DNA of 64,000 nucleotides from Leuctra nigra (GCA_934045905.1 OW203763.1:48646121-48710120); one strand, 5' to 3'. Counted from the stretch's first letter, positions 23,821 to 35,905 are shown. Notes: generated from the sequence alone by a model not told the origin. Program-made: numbers and translations.

Positions 23821-24814
23821 GAGCCGTCCCATTGCGCCGAATCCCCGAGCGCTGAACCCTTTTTATTCCCATTACGCCGACGCTTTTTCCCCGAGCGCCG
23901 AAGTTCGAATTGCTACGTTGCCAAGTAACTTGGTGGGTGATGGAGCGGGTTGCATTCAGGAGAATAATTCAATATATTTACCTGTACGTAGGAAACCATA
24001 GCCAATTTTCAATTTTTATGTTGCATCACATTTTTTACGATTGACTTCTAAATTTGGAGACTATAGAGAGCTCGACTGTATGAATGATAATATAATTATG
24101 ATATAATTATGATAATTATTAATTTTTTTAAAATGGTGTGTGAATACACTTATTTTTATTGGGTACATTTACCGTTCTTTTTTTAAAATAAATAAATCAA
24201 ATTAGGTGGGCCTTATGTGTGCCCTTTACCTTACTGTAATTTTATTTCATAAGAATATTCCACAGAATATTCTTGAGGCGAATTATGCAAATTTTGTGTA
24301 TTTTTCTTTAATAAGCAATATAATAAAATAAATTCATGTATTCACTTTATAAATGAATTCTGTCACCTTTACAAAAAATGATTGGAAGAAAATAAATCAT
24401 TATCTACAGGTTTATTTATTTATTTCGCTTGATAATTATATTATCATTCATATAGTGGAGTTCTCACAGTCTCCAAATTTAGAAGTCAATAGTACAAATT
24501 GTGATGCAACATGAACATTTAAAAATGGCGATGGTTTACCTACGTAACGTAATTATATTGAATTATTCCCCTGAATCCAACCCGCCCCATCACCCACCAA
24601 GATACTTGGCAACGTAGCAATTGAATTCGAACTTCGGCGCTCGGAGAAAAAGCTTCGGCGCAATGTTCGGCGCTCGGGGAATCGCTTCTCGAGAAAGTCT
24701 GGCAACATGGTATTTTGAGCAGGTACAAATTTCGGCGCTCGGGGAAAAGGTTTCGGCGCAATGGGAATAAAAAAGCTTTCGGCGCTCGAGGATTCGGCGC
24801 AATGGTCGTCACCG
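23821..24814. mobile_element. Foldback-type element with TTCGGCGC arrays
   Basis: Inverted arms (about 23821-24080 and 24450-24814) share a GTTGCCAAG/CTTGGCAAC core, the GGTGGGTGATGG segment and an inner block around TCTCCAAATTTAGAAGTCAA. The outer arms alternate CATTGCGCCGAA and CCCCGAGCGCCGAA units, more of them on the right than the left. Flanks TGATGATG (23813-23820) and TGACGATG (24815-24822) could be an 8-bp TSD with one mismatch. The AT-rich loop has no transposase. The superfamily is not assigned. Confidence 0.65.
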
Positions 24815-24822
24815 TGACGATG

Positions 24823-26384
24823 ATTCGACCATTATAAATAACTCCATTTCCGGTAAAAAAAATATAGATTTTGTTGAAGTAAACCAACTTTCAGTCGTTT
24901 CTTTGTTAGGTTTCAATTTTCTAGACCTGTAAAGAGGATTTTAATTATAAGACCACTTTCAGTCAAAATGTTTCAAATTGAATTGCAAAGTTTTGCAAAG
25001 GTTGAATGATATCTGTACCTAACCGTGCGATCTGTATCAATGTGCACAGTTGCATGTTTATGTTATTGAGAATGTGTCAGAACAATTTCTCGCCCTGAAG
25101 GGATGATCACACCACTTTGAAATTTGGTATGAGTTGTCAGATAGCTAAATGTACCCGATACACAGAGTTTCAACATTAATTTCTAACTGCATAATATGCT
25201 ATTGATAACTGACTAAAGAAGCAGCGGCAGCGCAGAAAAGCAACGCTCTTCTGGGATTCAGACCAAATCACGTCATAGGAACATTATTTTGAGTGCGGGG
25301 TCAAAATTATCAGGGTTTGATATGTACTCACGGGGGGCGGGGAGGGGGGGCATGTTTTTTAGTTTGTTCGCAGTGCATTCTTTTATTTTTTGATATAAAA
25401 GAATCGAAATTGGATCGATTTTGTCATCCTTTTAAACGAGTTTGAAAATGTGTGCAATATTGTGATCAAACTAGGTCAGGGTACAAATAAAGCCCGGCAT
25501 TTAATAAAGCCCATTTCCTGATTCTCAGACTATGGATTTTTGTATGTGTTTGAAACTGATAAGTAGCATTCGATTCCTTATGTCTTACATGCTTTATATA
25601 CCAGTTTTGTATTGCTAACTTCATTGGTCTGGATTCTATGACCTTAGGCATTTTTGGGTCGCACTTTTTCAAGCCGATTGTACTACATTTCTGTAAATTT
25701 GTCAAGTAAATAACGCCAATGAGTGATAAATGTTCATAATACCCCTATATAATATTTAACCAGTCTTATTCACCTATCATTTCCTGAAAGATTCACTAAG
25801 ATTACCATACTCAACAAAAATCTTGAGTACTTTAACCATTAAATTCAAAAGCAATTAAGAATTCCCACCCTTTCTCAGTGGTTGAGAGCAATACTATCCA
25901 TAGGAAAATACTATCGTATTACATTTTTTACCCTAGAGTATCAGATTATTTACTATTATTATCATTACATTTTAAGAGAAACGATTTAAACTTTTACTTT
26001 ATTTAAGACTTCATTGAATAATTCAAGTTTTGGTATAGGTATATTTTTTACTTTTATTTATTATTAGTTTATTTAACTTATAAACATTGCATGTATTTAT
26101 TTTACTATACTTTAAAAAAATTGTTTGCTCTGAAATCACTGATTAAGTTGTACATTTGAAGTGGGCCTTTAAGGCTCAGGAGGAAGGGGTTCCTTAATTC
26201 CCTTATAACTTTTTCCTTGTTGATATTTACTGTCGTTTTTTGTTTTATCTTATGTCAAACATATCAAAGTGTAGGAATATATATTTTTTTTATTTATTTC
26301 TTTTTATTTCATACATCATTTTATTCCTATCACACAGTATACATGAAAAACGATCAAAGAACAATTCCCTCAATTAAATAATAA
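24823..26384. other. Unassigned interval with one dispersed repeat
   Basis: About 25086-25165 (CACTTTGAAATTTGGTATG, then CTAAATGTACCCGATA) is the reverse complement of about 49098-49172, so both belong to one dispersed family. G-rich sequence is at 25331-25352. A 79-residue minus-strand frame at 25466-25705 is unrecognised. Confidence 0.45.
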
Positions 26385-28035
26385 ATAAATACATGTAGGT
26401 GATGTGACGGGAAGCCCACGTAGAGAATCTCTGAGTGTGGGCTGACCCAGTTAAAGATAAACAGGCAAAAAATGTTTCAAGATGGCTGAATTATTGTAAT
26501 ACTGAAAAGTGAAAAACACATGAAAATTACTGGATACTAAAGAATGGGAATACAAAGAATAATTGTAGACAAACTGATGTGAAAGACTAATGTTCTAGAT
26601 TGCGCAATCTACTTATCAATAAATTACGTTCTTACAAAAATTCCTACCTGAGGCAAAAATCCAGGATTTAACTTCGAATTTAAATTTAACTGAATTTTTT
26701 AAATTCCTAATTTCAAGTGGGAGTTTGTTGAAGAAGCGAGGACCTAAAATGTCAAGATGTTGTTGTCCTTTCTGTTTAAATCTTTTCGGCATCCAGCATA
26801 AATTGATCTGAGTTTCTCGTGTTTACTGAGGATAACCATGAATTAGACTTTTTAAAATGTTGAATGTTCTTATGAATGTGTAATAAAACGGTCTTAACAT
26901 ATAATTGTTTTAAGTCCAGTACTTTTGAGTCTTCAAAAATTTGATTAGATGGGTACTGTAAAGGCTTCTTAAAAATTACTTTTAATATTGCTTTTTGAAT
27001 TACAAGAAGAGGTTGAATCACAGAGACGCTTGCACCTCCCCAACCCAGAATTCCGTATTGCAAAGTAGATTGCGTAATTGCAGTGTATACATTCATCAAT
27101 AATTTAAAATTAATAATATTACGCAACCTGTAAAACATATACATTACATTTCTGAGTTTACCTAGGGTGACCTTGACCTGTTCTTTCCAACTGAGTTGTT
27201 TGTCAATTGTGATACCTAGATATTTGATAATTTGACAGAGGCCACCGGTTGAATTAATTCGCAATTACAGTTAGGGTTTGGAATGTTCGTCTGACAACTA
27301 GACGAATGTAGTTTAAGAGCCTTTTCACAGTTTGGCTCAAATTTACTGTTGATACTAAAGGGGATGTATACTGTCTTTTCGACATTTAGAGTAAGCATAT
27401 TTAGATTTAGACAATTGTAGACCGATTTCATTCCTCTATTTGCCTTTGAAAAGGTGTCACTCCAGTTAGATCCATGAAAAACAACCACAGTATCATCCGC
27501 ATAGGTGACAATGCTTCCTTCTGTTTTGAGATTACACAGATCATTAATATATAATAGGAAAAGTATAGGTCCCAGAACTGTCCCCTGAGGAACACCGTAG
27601 TCCACATTACTATTATTACTTAATAAATGTCTGATTTGAACTACGTGCTCGCGGTTTTCGAGATAACTTGTGAATAACTTCAGTGGGACACCTCCTATTC
27701 CTATTTTGTTCAATTTGGCAAGCAATAATTTATGGTCAACCGTATCAAACGCTTTGGCTAGGTCAAGAAATACGGCCAGAGTTTTATTATTTCTATCCAA
27801 TGTATTGTATAATAAACTAGTCAAATCAGCAATTGCGTTGTCGGTACCACGTCCAGGACGAAAGCCATATTGGTTATTAGATAATACTTTAAATTCATCG
27901 AGGTATTTCATTAGCCGCTTTTTTATACATTTCTCGAGTAATTTAGAAAGATGAGGGAGGATGGAAATCGGCCTGTAGTTTTCTAAATTTGAAGCGGATT
28001 TACTTTTATATATTGGTATGATTTTTGCAGTTATT
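26385..28035 (-). mobile_element. 5'-truncated LINE (jockey/CR1-like)
   Basis: The reverse transcriptase coding remnant at 26776-28035 is followed on the minus strand by ~390 bp of 3' UTR, which includes a stem-loop (AGCCCAC and GTGTGGGCT near 26411-26442). It ends in TATTTATTTATTATTT-like tail sequence near 26385-26400. The upstream endonuclease and ORF1 regions are absent, as expected for 5' truncation. The clade call rests on the motif style only. Confidence 0.7.
26776..28035 (-). pseudogene. LINE reverse transcriptase, frameshifted
   Basis: Conceptual translation from about 28035 shows NYRPISILPHLSKLLEK, then YGFRPGRGT, the catalytic block FLDLAKAFDTVDH, GVPQGTVLGPILF and the active-site YADDT, in standard reverse transcriptase order. 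The frame runs to 27216. The thumb region continues in another frame from 27264 (KYLGITIDKQLSWKEQ), so a frameshift lies in 27216-27264. The frame ends at 26776. Catalytic aspartates are present, but the frameshift and missing N-terminus make it non-functional. In life this enzyme reverse-transcribes LINE RNA at a nicked target. Confidence 0.88.
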
Positions 28036-30059
28036 AGTTACTTTAGTTGCATTAGTTGCAGTTACTTAATACACTTATTAAGTTATTTTCATTGTATATT
28101 ACAGTTCTTTTTTAAAATTAATTAATAAAATTAGGTTGGCCTTATTACATTTGCCAGCTACATTATCATGTTTGTTTACAAATTCCTCCATTTGCCACGC
28201 AGGTCATTTTTTATTTCGGCATCATTTGAAAGAAATTAAATGTGTGTGACAATTACATTTCGTAGGGGAATTCTAATGTGTAGGCTCGTTAAATGTGTAA
28301 TTAATATAATGTATAGATGATGACAAGTTCGATTATAAGTCATTTCAGCTCAGTTTTGAACATTAGATAAATAAAAGTGAGATTTCAAGGTCATAACGGC
28401 GCAGATCATGATCATTTTGTAAGGTGAGGGTTCAAGATCAAGGTGGTTATGGCCTTCCCCCCCCCCCCCCTCCGTCCGTCCTGCGCGCCTGATCTCATAA
28501 TATGCAGTTTGTCCTGTAGCATGTATTGTCAGACGTCAGTCATGAGGAACGATAAACAATATGCAAAGAATTAAATTAAGGAAATTTAAATCTTCAATAA
28601 AATATATGGAACTCGTTTTATAAATTAATCACATCGATACTGGAAGGCGCTACTGGAAAATATTTTGAGATATCTTATGTTTTCATAATTATATCTGATA
28701 TCACTTACACTTATGGCATCTGGTGAAATGTCATAAAGCGACATACGAACAGTAAGACCCAAGCGACATTTTCGTTCAGACTTAACTTAAAATAGTAATT
28801 AAATCCTAAATAAATTAACATACCCACAGAAATAATTACACTATCCTCAAACAGCAAAATTAGTTGTGCGTTTTTCGTTTCCTGAACTAATTGAAAAATG
28901 GAGCTTAATCCCATTTGCCTTTCCAGTATCGATACATATTTTGGCAAAACAGAATCAACAACGTTTGTCTAAAACGGTACAAGTTGGCTCAAGCAGTGTT
29001 GCCCTGGAGGTACTACTAATAGACCACGACCGCCTCCTTCCCACCGACATCATAATCATTCATCCCTCACCTTTTTCAGAGCAGTACAACTTATAAAATG
29101 TGATTAAATTTGCGTCGCTTCCCAAACGTATCCTCTTCATGTCGTCAAGGCTTGTAGTACCTGACAGTCCCATGTGTAAACATGGTGCTAATGCCATTTA
29201 GCATGGCTCTTTCATAGACCATGAAAAGTATTCCAATATCTTTTGCTTTCCTACGATTTCGTAGAAGACATACTATTCTAGTTTTGACAATAGACTATTG
29301 GACTGCATGTGGGCAAAGGCATGTGCTACGGGGACATTGATTGCCAGTCTAGTCCCCCAAACCCTATATTTCTTCACCATCAATGGGCGACCCCCCCCCC
29401 CCCCCCCCCCCCCCGAACACACTTGGCTGTTATCGCATCTAAACCCGACTGGTCGAAAGGTTTTTCGAGGGGGTTATAAATTAATCGTGCGGGACGCTGT
29501 TTTGTCCAGGAAAGAGAGAGGTTTATTTTTAGGGGTTGGAGGGAGGGTCCAATGCTCTATTCAATACGGTATTTTAGGTGAGATGTTAGTTTGTTGTCCT
29601 AGTGTCGGCTTCCTTATTGCTCACTCCAACACCTGGAATCACTTCTAGGAAATCTGAGAAGGAATTCTATTATAATCCATTACAATAATAAAATATTGCA
29701 CATTATATACAAGATTCTGATATGAAAACAAACAGCTATTCTTGTGTAATAAATAGTCACCAATGACCAATGAATCTTCCAGAAGGAAGAATTCTAGGGA
29801 CCGGTGAGATGTCTAAACCCAGTAAATAAACTTGTAGAATAATGATTAGACAGGTCACTGATAACAATAATTCTACTTACGGAAGAGTTCAAGTCGTTGT
29901 CAAACTTCATCTTTCCCGTAGCCTACACATTTCAATGAGAGATCTAGAACGGTAAATTATAGATTTGAATGTAATACAGGTGTTTTTAATTGTTATTATT
30001 GACCTGAGAATATTTAAAGATAGTGAGGATACTGGGGGGCATGAACCTAACAAGTTCTC
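28036..30059. other. Unassigned interval with homopolymer runs
   Basis: Poly-C tracts are near 28458-28470 and 29391-29414. About 28080-28150 resembles 24140-24215 (ACAGTTCTTTTTTAAAAT, AAATTAGGTTGGCCTTAT). The 116-residue frame at 29298-29648 crosses the poly-C run and is not credible. No gene is supported. Confidence 0.4.
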
Positions 30060-30151
30060 TGTGTTTATAATTGCTGTAATGTGCATACAGAGTTACAATA
30101 AACATACAAAGTAAATATAAACGTACAGAGTTACGTTACAGTAAATACTAA
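30060..30151. repeat. Left remnant of the 23/25-bp minisatellite
   Basis: Diverged units (ATAAACGTACAGAGTTACG and CATACAGAGTTACAATAAAC) match the array that resumes at 35377. The E4/E5 pair was therefore inserted into this minisatellite. Confidence 0.7.
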
Positions 30152-30521
30152 CCCCAAAAAAAACACTCATTGTAAAAATACCAGCCAAGTTTCTTCAACT
30201 TAAAAAAAAAATAGAAGAAATCTAAAAATTCAGCACTGAAAAGTAGTGATATCAAAAAATTGGCCAAGTCAAAACTTTTCAAAAATTACTTGGCGCATCG
30301 TGCATATAAATAGTATAGAAGTAGGTCGGTAATCAAATACTCATCTATACATAAAATAATCCCCTAGAAAAACGATGCGCCAAGTATTTTTTGAAAAGTT
30401 TTGACTTGGCCAATTTTTTGATATCACTACTTTTCAGTGCTGAATTTTTAGAGTTCTTCTATTTTTTTTAAGCTGAAGAGACTTGGCTGGTATTTTTACA
30501 AGGAGTGTTTTTTTTATGGGG
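30152..30521. repeat. Palindromic head of E4
   Basis: The arms of about 150 bp are inverted around a 68-bp spacer. The core is AGTGATATCAAAAAATTGGC and its complement. It is the shortest of the complete heads. Confidence 0.8.
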
Positions 30522-30980
30522 ATATCATTCCTTTTTTCAGTTTATTCTTACAACTTGTAAAATATATTGTGGCACCAAAGACTATAATTCCTTTAAAAAA
30601 TACGCCTTTTTGATTTGGTTGCTAAGAAAAGTTGTGCTTGTTACTATGTACATGCCATAAATGATATGCTATAAAGTATCACACAAGTTTCGTTCCAATT
30701 GATCCAGCCGTTCTCGTGTTATGGCATCACTTCCGGTTTTCAAAATGGCGGCAGACTTCACTGCCACCTAAAATTTGTATCTATAAAATGTAATGTAACA
30801 TTATAAGCCATCTGAATATGTAGTTATTGTTATAAGAGATGATTTTAGTCAGATTTGGCATTTTATGACGTCATTTCCGGTTTCGGTAACAGTACAATTC
30901 TATTTCAACTATTGATATTCCACATAGATGACCGTCGGAATCATTTGGCACTATAGTTTCATTCCGATCGGTCTGGCCGT

Positions 30981-31010
30981 TTTCAATATATGACGTCACT
31001 TCCGGTTTCA
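30981..31010 (+). promoter_or_regulatory. Predicted CRE-ETS plus YY1-like composite site
   Basis: TGACGTCACTTCCGG, three bases, then CAAAATGGCGAC. Same arrangement as at 9183 and 33482. The CRE and ETS cores are perfect; the YY1-like core has GAC instead of GGC. Confidence 0.3.
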
Positions 31011-31623
31011 AAATGGCGACTACCGGTTGGATTTATAAAAAGGCACCTCAGACGCCAAAAGTGCACATGTGGTAAAAATTTCAGATCGATCGGCTCAGCC
31101 GTTTAGGCTGTGGCCCTGTCAACAGTGTTTCCTGATATCTGAATCTGAATCAGATGGAGATAGGTTTTAAAAGGGGTGTAATTTCACTGTTTTCACGGCC
31201 CTCTAGCACGCAAATGGCATAACCTATTGTTCCCAAATTTAGTATATGGTGTCAGGTGGGCCATAGCTCGAAATTAAGATATTTCGCAACAATGGGAGAT
31301 TTCCCAATTTTGAGATCCAGTAGGCCGAAAATGCCACTTGGATGCTTACAGTAAAAGTGTTTGGTCTGCTCCTCAGTTTATTATGCATTTACGGTATGTT
31401 GAGTGACTGTGAGTGTACGGTACGACTTGGCTGGGTGGAGCGACCGCTCCACTAGATCCCCATAAAAACACTCCGTGTAAAAATACCAGCCAAGTCTTTT
31501 CAACTTTAAAAAATAGAAGAAATCTATAAATTCAGCACTGAAAAGTAGTGATATCAAAAAATGGGCCAAGTCAAAATTTAATTTTAAAAGCCAAAATATA
31601 CTTGGCGCATCGTGCATACTTAT

Positions 31624-32734
31624 CAGTGTTGTGATTAGATAATTGTATTTTTATCTAGATAAAGATAAAGATAACACGCCAAAAATTTATCTAGATAAGA
31701 TAATAGATAAAATTCCAAAAAATCATCTAGATAATAGATAAAGATAAAAAATATTTATCTAGATAATTGTAATAGATAATAGATTTTTTTAACTAAACAA
31801 TAGTACGTAATTCAGTGGACTCAACATTTTTGACTTGCGGGCCAATAATACGAATTTGCTTTTGTTGGCGGGCCGCATTTTTAAAGTACAGCAATGCTCA
31901 CGTGATCAGGTAGGTTCATTCCAGGCACGTAGGAACCACTTTTTCATTTGGGGTGTTGGGGGCGAAGCCCCTCAGTTTTAGCCCCGCTGGGCGTTTTTTT
32001 TAAATTTAATAATTTAAAAGTGATTCTTGTGCTTAAAAATGCACGAACTGAGTAAAAGGCCCTCCAATTGTTGCCTACGGGTCTGGTTCTGGTTCATTCA
32101 GGGTCTTTTGTTTTTTAGGAAACGAATCGAACAATATTTCACACGCCAAACCAAACACTTTTTACAATTTTCGGAATTGTTAATTGGCTTCATTTTCATT
32201 GCAACAAGTATGCCGCTACATTTAAGAACCATCCGTCGCATTTCAGCCCGATGCGTCGCCGTGGGCTCTAACATGACTACTCTCAAAATTTATCTCAAAT
32301 GAAACGATAATTTTTTTTTTTTTTAATATTATTTTCACTGTGGACAAATGTTTGAATAAGTTATAAAACATCAACTGGAGGGCCACAAAAATTTGTGTCG
32401 CAGGTTGAGTACCACTGACCTAAATACTAAATGTTTTCATGCAAAGTCAAATAATGAAAATAATAACTTTCCATACATTCCAAACGACCTACAACGGGAA
32501 TAATTTTTGTTAAGTGATAGAGGCACTCGTTACGTGCATGTTCATAGGTACACACAAATGCATATTTCGAATTTTATATTTTTTATCTAGATAATTGCCA
32601 TTAGATAACAATATATTTATCTAGATAAAGATAAAGATAACCAATTATAAAATTATCTAGATAAGATGAAAGATAAAAAATTATCTATCTAGATAATTAT
32701 CTAGATAATTTTATCTAGATAAGTCACAACACTG
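31624..32734 (+). mobile_element. hAT-type element (hAT-a, copy 1)
   Basis: TIRs are CAGTGTTGTGA and its complement, and the 8-bp TSD ATACTTAT is perfect (31616-31623 and 32735-32742). Both ends carry ~130-bp arrays of TTATCTAGATAA-type palindromes and AGATAAAGATAA repeats, probable transposase-binding regions. A ~440-bp segment (about 31883-32320) is absent from copy 2. That segment starts near a CAGGCACGTAGGAA sequence (31922), one base from the hAT-b TIR, so it may hold a decayed hAT-b relative. No transposase domain is seen. Confidence 0.88.
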
Positions 32735-33481
32735 ATACTTATACCTTGATAGAATAGACGCTTAGGCCAGATGTGAAATATACATAAAATCTTCCTATAT
32801 ATAATACATATATAAACATTTAATATAACTATAATGCCCTAAAAAACGATGCGCCAAGTATATTTTGGTTTTTAAAATTAAGTTTTGACTTGGCCCATTT
32901 TTTGATATCACTACTTACTTTTCAGTGCTGAATTTACAGATTTCTTCTATTTTTTTATAGTTGAAAAGACTTGGTTGGTAGTTTTACACGGAGTGTTTTT
33001 TATGGGGATATCACTCCCTTTTTTAGATTATTCTGTATTCACACACTTTTAACACAATATGTCGGAGCAGTAATGACTAATTCCTTTAAAAAAGTAAGCC
33101 ATTTCCGATATGGTTACTACTAAAATTTGCGATTGGTACTAAATAATGCTTAAAATTATACTACATGAAGAAAAGCGAAAGCTTTGTTCCAATAGGTACA
33201 GCCGTTTTCGAGATATGGCATCACTTCCGGTTAACAAAATGGCGGCTGAAATCACTGCCACCTAGAATGTTTTTATATAAATGTTATGTATCATTATGAG
33301 CCTTGTGAATATCTAGCTATTGTAGTAAGAGGTGATTAAATTCAGACTCTTAATTTTATGACGTCATTTCCGGTTTCAGTAATAGTAAATGTATATTTCG
33401 ACTATTGATATTTTATATAGATGACCGTCTGAATCGATTGGCGCAAATTTCGTTCCGATCGGTCTAGCCGTTTTTGAGATA

Positions 33482-33511
33482 TGACGTCACTTCCGGTTTC
33501 AAAATGGCGGC
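33482..33511 (+). promoter_or_regulatory. Predicted CRE-ETS plus YY1-like composite site
   Basis: TGACGTCACTTCCGG, three bases, then CAAAATGGCGGC, the best match of the set. CRE, ETS and YY1-like cores are all intact. Function is not shown. Confidence 0.35.
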
Positions 33512-33906
33512 ACACAAAATTCGTAAGGGCAAGGTATCATCAGACGCCAAAAGTGCACATGTGGTAAAAATTTCAGATCGATCGGTTGAGCCGTTTAGGC
33601 TGTGGCCCTGTCAATAGTGTTTCCTGATATCTGAAGAAGAAGCGGAAGATAGCTTTTATAAGGGGTGTAATTTCACTGTTTTCACGGCCCTCTTGCTCGC
33701 AAATGACATAACCTGTTGTTCCCAAATTTGGTATAGGGGGTGGGGTGGACCATAGCTCGAAATTAAGATATTTCGCAACAATGTGAGATTTTCGAATTTT
33801 AAGATCCAGTAGGCCGAAAATGCCATGTTGTTGCTTATAGTAAAAGTGTTTAGTCTGCTCCGTAGTTTATTAGGCAGTAACGGTATGTTGAGTGACTGTG
33901 AGTGTA

Positions 33907-35336
33907 TTCGCGTTTAACGGCGAAGTGGGTGGCACCTGGCGGTAGACGACTGAACTAGGCAAAACCGTATTGGCACAGCAAGGATGGCAGCTTAGCATGC
34001 GTTTTCGTATAATTTCTACCAGTATTTACTCTACAATAGTTTGTAAAGGAGCATTCCGATTGAACCCATTCTTCATGTGTGATTGATAACAGATATTCCC
34101 TTGTTCCGCAATGCCAAAATAAAGCTCGGTATAATTTGTTTATGCATTTGTTTCGAAGAATGCCGTTATGCTGTCCAAATGGGCACATGCCTGCAATATT
34201 GGAAAGAAACCATCAAAGTAAAATGTTCGTGTGCACTTCCTATTAATGTTACAAGTAAATTAATGAATCATGGCAAATAAGGTTTCATAGGTTACATAAT
34301 TCTGGATAAATTTTAAGTTCTCAATTCGAATGTTCAGTCCTGTTATTCTTCAATAGTTTCTTAGATAGGTACCCACCTATAGTTTGTTATTTTAAATTCT
34401 GAATTTTACTTTCGAAATTTAAATAATTTTTGATTGATCTGAGGGATGGTAATACTTTTATAATGAATGACAAATAATAATTGGTGACTCCCTGTAAATA
34501 GTTAATCGTGAGTTCCAGCAAAAAATGATTAAAAGACATTGAAAAGGAAGGTTTCATAAGGTCACATAGAAAGCAGTTGTGTTGCATATATGATTTTACA
34601 CAAATTTTGTAGCATGTGATGTGATATTGTCTACATGGATATAAGACAATTAAAACGCCATCGATCCTTGCCGTCGATCACATCTGTACTACCTCTACAT
34701 CAGAAGTTGAAGGGCGGAAGTCCCCTTACTCGATTTTGCGTTGCGCACTTTGTTTTGTATTGTATTGTTTATTCAGCCATAAAATGTACATAACATACGG
34801 ACATTGTCAACAATGTAATCAATCTCTATCAATTTCTTACATAATGGTTCATGTCACCACTACAAATGTGATTAGATGAGCCAAGAAATACTGGTTTATA
34901 CGGCTGATAAGCTCACCTGAAGAATCATTAAAATGGACTTCCGCCCTTCTACCTCTGAGCAAGACATTATTTATATAAATATTTATAACGACTTCATGTA
35001 CAAACAAACAATACATACAAACTAATATGTAAAATATAAGTTTGCAGCCAGAGGAACTCTATTCTAACTGCAGTCTTCTAACACCGCGGTTATATCATCA
35101 CATTATTAAATGTTTCGCATTTAATATGGCCCCACCTTCATATAATAGCTGCTGAAAATTGTTAGCAATATCATAACAGAGTATATTTCTACTGCCGATG
35201 CTTTCATAATTCGAGATTATAAATAAAATAACATTATACCGCAACGCGACACCTGTTAGGAGCAGGCAATCATACGATTTTGAGCGACCATCTTGCATCG
35301 ACACTAGCGCTGCCTAGAGGGTCTGGTAAACGCGAA
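33907..35336. mobile_element. TA-flanked TIR element inside E5
   Basis: The ends TTCGCGTTTA and their exact complement are flanked by TA on both sides (33905-33906, 35337-35338). E4 and E6 lack this 1.4-kb segment at the same position. A TA target suits Tc1/mariner-like or related elements, but the TIR is short and no transposase is encoded. A smaller inverted repeat lies inside at 34699-34958. Confidence 0.7.
34699..34958. repeat. Internal inverted repeat (possible nested MITE)
   Basis: TTGAAGGGCGGAAGTCC and the complement of TAGAAGGGCGGAAGTCC bound ~260 bp with AT-rich interior. ACCTCT occurs just outside both ends, but a convincing TSD is not visible. Confidence 0.55.
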
Positions 35337-35376
35337 TAGTACGACTTGGCTGGGTGGAGCGACCGCTCCACTAGAT

Positions 35377-35905
35377 TATAAATGTAGAGTTACAGTAATT
35401 ATAAATGTGCAGAGTTGCAGTAATTATAAACGTACAGTTACAGTAATTATAAACGTACAGAGTTGCAGTAATTATAAACGTACAGTTACAGTAATTATAA
35501 ACGTACAGAGTTGCAGTAATTATAAACGTACAGAGTTGCAGTAATTATAAACGTACAGAGTTTCAGTAATTATAAACGTACAGAGTTTCAGTAATTATAA
35601 ACGTACAGAGTTTCAGTAATTATAAACGTACAGAGTTGCAGTAATTATAAACGTACAGAGTTTCAGTAATTATAAACGTACAGAGTTGCAGTAATTATAA
35701 ACGTACAGTTACAGTAATTATAAACGTACAGAGTTGCAGTAATTATAAACGTACAGTTACAGTAATTATAGACGTACAGTTACAGTAATTATGAACGTAC
35801 AGAGTTTCAGTAATTATAAACGTACAGAGTTGCAGTAATTATAAACGTACAGTTACAGTAATTATAGACGTACAGTTTCAGTAATTATAAACGTACAGAG
35901 TTGCT
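35377..35905. repeat. 23/25-bp minisatellite (about 22 copies)
   Basis: The unit is CAGTAATTATAAACGTACAG followed by AGTTG/AGTTT (25 bp) or TTA (23 bp). The two lengths are interspersed. Its left remnant is at 30060-30151, before the E4/E5 insertion. Confidence 0.93.

Larger units (their letters stand above)
30152..31456 (+). mobile_element. Family E element, copy E4 (cleanest copy)
   Basis: The palindromic head is at 30152-30521 (CCCC start; arms 30152-30302 and 30371-30521). The body holds GGCATCACTTCCGG at 30722, TGACGTCATTTCCGG at 30866 and TGACGTCACTTCCGG at 30981, with CAAAATGGCGGC or CAAAATGGCGAC after the outer two. ACTTGGCTGG (31423-31432), the tail hairpin GTGGAGCGACCGCTCCAC and TAGA end it near 31456. 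ACTTGGCTGG is inverted in the head as CCAGCCAAGT, an asymmetric terminal inverted repeat as in Helentrons. E5 starts at once after the final T. No coding capacity. Confidence 0.7.
31458..35376 (+). mobile_element. Family E element, copy E5, in tandem with E4
   Basis: The head arms are at 31458-31613 and about 32845-33006, split by hAT-a1 at 31624-32734. The body has GGCATCACTTCCGG at 33217, TGACGTCATTTCCGG at 33359 and TGACGTCACTTCCGG at 33482 with CAAAATGGCGGC. A TA-flanked element (33907-35336) cuts the body just before the tail. The tail resumes as GTACGACTTGGCTGG, the hairpin and CTAGA (35371-35375), then T and the 23/25-bp minisatellite. Apart from insertions it matches E4 along its length. 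No coding capacity. Confidence 0.7.

Noticed and set aside
28455..28497. Poly-C followed by CCTGCGCGCCTG as a hAT-b right end
   Set aside because: It resembles the hAT-b terminus, but no matching left end or TSD was found.
29298..29648. 116-residue frame with a proline run
   Set aside because: It crosses a poly-C tract prone to length error and shows no domain.
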